From: Deltaproteobacteria bacterium
Lineage (GTDB): Bacteria > Myxococcota_A > Polyangia > Polyangiales > Ga0077539
Length of the DNA stretch: 64,000 bases
Direction: 5' to 3'
NCBI GenBank assembly: GCA_030694465.1
Contig: JAUXYJ010000104.1
Coordinates: 1-64,000 of the forward strand
The translations under genes and the position numbers were made by a program. The notes below the pieces were generated by a model that worked only from the letters and a program-made list of their open reading frames with translations, did not search any database and was not told the DNA's origin. Positions 61,988-64,000 of the stretch are shown in pieces (the stretch's first letter is position 1; each line of letters starts with the position of its first letter).

Positions 61988-64000
61988 TTGATCAAATTCA
62001 CCTTGCGCGGAAGCCTCGCTTCCCTCGCCGCCATCCTCGTCGCCCAGGGCTGTGCTCCTGCGCCCATTCCTGACGTGGACAGCGGCGCGGACGTCGTACA
62101 GAGCGACACCAACCGCCCAGACACCAACCGCCCGGACACCGTCGTGCAGCCCGAAGCGGGCCCCGAAGCAGGGAGCCCTGACGTCCTCGACGAGATGTCA
62201 CCCATGGCCGAAGCAGGGACCGAGGCAGGCGTTGAGCTCGACGCAGGGATGGACGCGGGCGCAGAGGCCAGCGTCGACGCGGGCACAGACGTGGTCAGCA
62301 TGGACTCGCGCGATGGCGCGGCCGACGTTGTGGGCGCAGACGCGGCCGACGGCGCGATCGCACCAGGATGCTCACGCACGGTGGACGCGACGCTCGCGTT
62401 TCCCGCGGCTGGGATGACCACCACCGTCATGAGCTCACTCGCGGCCATGGGCACCGGCGGAATGAACCCCTCGCTCGGCTGTGTCTCAGGCACCAACGGT
62501 TCAGAGCGTGTGTTTCGGCTGACCGTTCCGGCGCGCACGGGTGTGGTGTTGACGGCGACCGCTGCGCTCGCGACCACGGATCTCGTGATGGCGATCCGAC
62601 GCAATTGCACCGCGAGCGGGAGCGAAGTCGCCTGCAACGACGACTCCTCGGGGCTCAACCCCGGGATCCGCACCATGCTCGACGCGGGCGAGTACTTCGT
62701 CGTGGTCGACGAGTACGCCTTCACCGCGATGGAGGCCACCGGCGGAGACTTCACGCTCTCGCTCGGGACGTATACCCCCGCAGCGAACCCGACCTGCGCG
62801 ACCGCAGCGGCGCTCACACCGGGGATGGCCGCGATGGGCAACACCAACGGCGGCGAAGTGCCCATGATGACCTGCAGCTCGTTTAACAGCGGCCCGCAGG
62901 TCTTCTACTCGATCACGATCCCTGCGAATCACCAGGCGAGCATCGTCGCGACCCCCAGCGGGATGCCCGCGTGGGCGCCCTTTCTGCGCGTGATCGACAC
63001 CTGCGCCGCGGGCGTGACCTGCCTCGGGACGCAGTTTGGCGCTGCAGGGATGCCCACCAACGGCACCTTTGCCAACCGCACCGCCACCGCGCGCACCGTG
63101 CTCGTGAGCGTCGGATCTTCCAACGCGGCCAACGGCGGCGCGTTCTCGCTCTCGTACACCACCGCCATGATCCCCGCGGCGGCCGCCAACGCGACCTGCG
63201 CGATGCCTACGGCCCTCACCCTTCCGACCACCGCGCTCGCGGGCAGCACGATCAGCGGCATGGAGACTCGCTCCTCAAGCTGTGCAGCCAGCACCTTCGG
63301 CGGCCCGCTCTCGTACTACACCCTCAGCGTCCCCGCAGGCCGATCGATCCTGATCAACGCCGCGCCCCGAACCGCTGGGTTTAACCCCGCGGTTCACTTG
63401 TTTGATGGCTGCGCTGCGACCTCGTGCGCGGGCTTTCGTGACTCGGCACCGATCGACCAGCCCGAGCGGCTGACCTACACCAACGCGACGCTCGCAGCCC
63501 AGAACCTCACCCTCGCCATCGGTAGCCGGACCACCACCCAAGAGGGCTCGTTTGCCCTCGACGTGAGCCTGCTGCCGAACACCACAGCCAACACCACCTG
63601 CGCCGCGGCGATCCCGCTGCCGACTTCAAACGGCGTGCTCTCGCAGCAGCAGCAGAATGTTGCATCCACACGGTCGACCGCCACCTGCGAAGCCGGCAGC
63701 ACAGGCAACGTGCTGTACTACTCGCTCACGATCCCCGCAGGGCAGCAGGCGCTCATCACAGCCTCGCCGCTCGGCCCAACGACAGCCAACGCGGTCCTGC
63801 GCGTCCGCACCGACTGCGCGACCGCGGCCTGTGTGGGCTCGTCCAACACCACCGGCAGCAACGCAGCCGAGAACCTCACCATCCGCAACGACACCATGGC
63901 CCCTGCGGTCTACATCGTGGAGCTTGGCTCGGCCTCAAGCACGTCCACCGGGATCTTTGACCTCGCCGTGAGCTACTCGCGCATCCCGTACAGCGTGACG
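61988..64000 (+). CDS. Large repeat lipoprotein, paralogue 3 (runs off the window)
   Basis: At least 671 residues are visible and no stop is reached. TTG 61988 is preferred over ATG 61979, because it aligns with the start of paralogue 2 and keeps the GAAAGG spacing (10 bp against 1 bp). The signal peptide and lipobox (LVAQGCAPA) are almost the same as in paralogue 2, and long stretches of DNA in the repeats are nearly identical (compare 59850-59990 with 62790-62935), so this is a recent tandem duplicate. The stalk has diverged (VLDEMSPMAEAGTEAG). The PPC-like repeats continue to the edge; the C-terminal domain is beyond it. Confidence 0.85.
   Translation, partial: MIKFTLRGSLASLAAILVAQGCAPAPIPDVDSGADVVQSDTNRPDTNRPDTVVQPEAGPEAGSPDVLDEMSPMAEAGTEAGVELDAGMDAGAEASVDAGTDVVSMDSRDGAADVVGADAADGAIAPGCSRTVDATLAFPAAGMTTTVMSSLAAMGTGGMNPSLGCVSGTNGSERVFRLTVPARTGVVLTATAALATTDLVMAIRRNCTASGSEVACNDDSSGLNPGIRTMLDAGEYFVVVDEYAFTAMEATGGDFTLSLGTYTPAANPTCATAAALTPGMAAMGNTNGGEVPMMTCSSFNSGPQVFYSITIPANHQASIVATPSGMPAWAPFLRVIDTCAAGVTCLGTQFGAAGMPTNGTFANRTATARTVLVSVGSSNAANGGAFSLSYTTAMIPAAAANATCAMPTALTLPTTALAGSTISGMETRSSSCAASTFGGPLSYYTLSVPAGRSILINAAPRTAGFNPAVHLFDGCAATSCAGFRDSAPIDQPERLTYTNATLAAQNLTLAIGSRTTTQEGSFALDVSLLPNTTANTTCAAAIPLPTSNGVLSQQQQNVASTRSTATCEAGSTGNVLYYSLTIPAGQQALITASPLGPTTANAVLRVRTDCATAACVGSSNTTGSNAAENLTIRNDTMAPAVYIVELGSASSTSTGIFDLAVSYSRIPYSVT

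Overview
The window looks like chromosomal DNA of a Myxococcota bacterium, probably Polyangiales/Sandaracinus-like. It is GC-rich throughout. It encodes a secreted M23 peptidase that ends in a MYXO-CTERM-type tail, many Cys-rich lipoproteins with Asp/Ala/Glu-rich stalks, a Hanks-type kinase next to a TPR/PEGA protein, and very large extracytoplasmic proteins. No phage, plasmid replication or CRISPR genes were seen. One tRNA gene, tRNA-Gly(CCC), is present.

Layout. (1) 1-1061 has no convincing gene. It carries a 22-bp tandem array of TGTnACC sites, then six palindromes GATGT-N4-ACATC spaced 42-43 bp apart, then the first copy of a dispersed ~160-bp repeat. (2) 1062-7701 holds secreted or lipid-anchored proteins, a PARP-type zinc-finger protein and a 5'-truncated EEP-fold nuclease/phosphatase. 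(3) 7702-19150 is a decayed accessory region. Eight full or partial copies of the dispersed repeat (counting the first one at 781) separate short genes, truncated genes (restriction-like protein, lipoprotein stub, IS91-type transposase remnant), two SDR enzymes, a second zinc-finger paralogue and a two-gene lipoprotein operon (HExxH protease plus FGE-sulfatase domain). (4) 19160-22283 is a tightly overlapping operon of a class-I-terpenoid-synthase-like protein and two ArsA/Get3-type ATPases. (5) 22467-31558 is mostly housekeeping: tRNA-Gly, clpS-clpA, an amidohydrolase, a TlpA-type thioredoxin, a secreted HExxH protein and an N6-adenine DNA methyltransferase.

(6) 31594-39297 is a DUF58 - TgpA-type transglutaminase - histidine kinase - histidine kinase - MoxR AAA ATPase cluster. 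The first four genes are closely spaced or overlapping, and the second kinase has a degenerate ATP-binding domain. (7) 39538-46162 runs on the minus strand: pcnB, gcvPB, a TPR/PEGA protein, a Ser/Thr kinase and a SlyD-type isomerase. (8) 46377-54634 is an alpha-2-macroglobulin-like protein overlapping pbpC; the macroglobulin appears to lack its thioester cysteine. (9) 54721-64000 has a small zinc-ribbon protein, then three large paralogous lipoproteins. The last two are recent tandem duplicates that share a 33-bp palindromic upstream element, and the third runs off the window.

The best candidates for something undescribed are the dispersed repeat, whose copies show compensatory changes in predicted stems and bracket single genes or gene fragments, the two phased operator-like arrays at the left edge, the PARP-zinc-finger family with its unknown second domain, and the terpenoid-synthase/ArsA/ArsA operon. 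All reading was by eye, so homology statements rest on motif recognition and not on searches.
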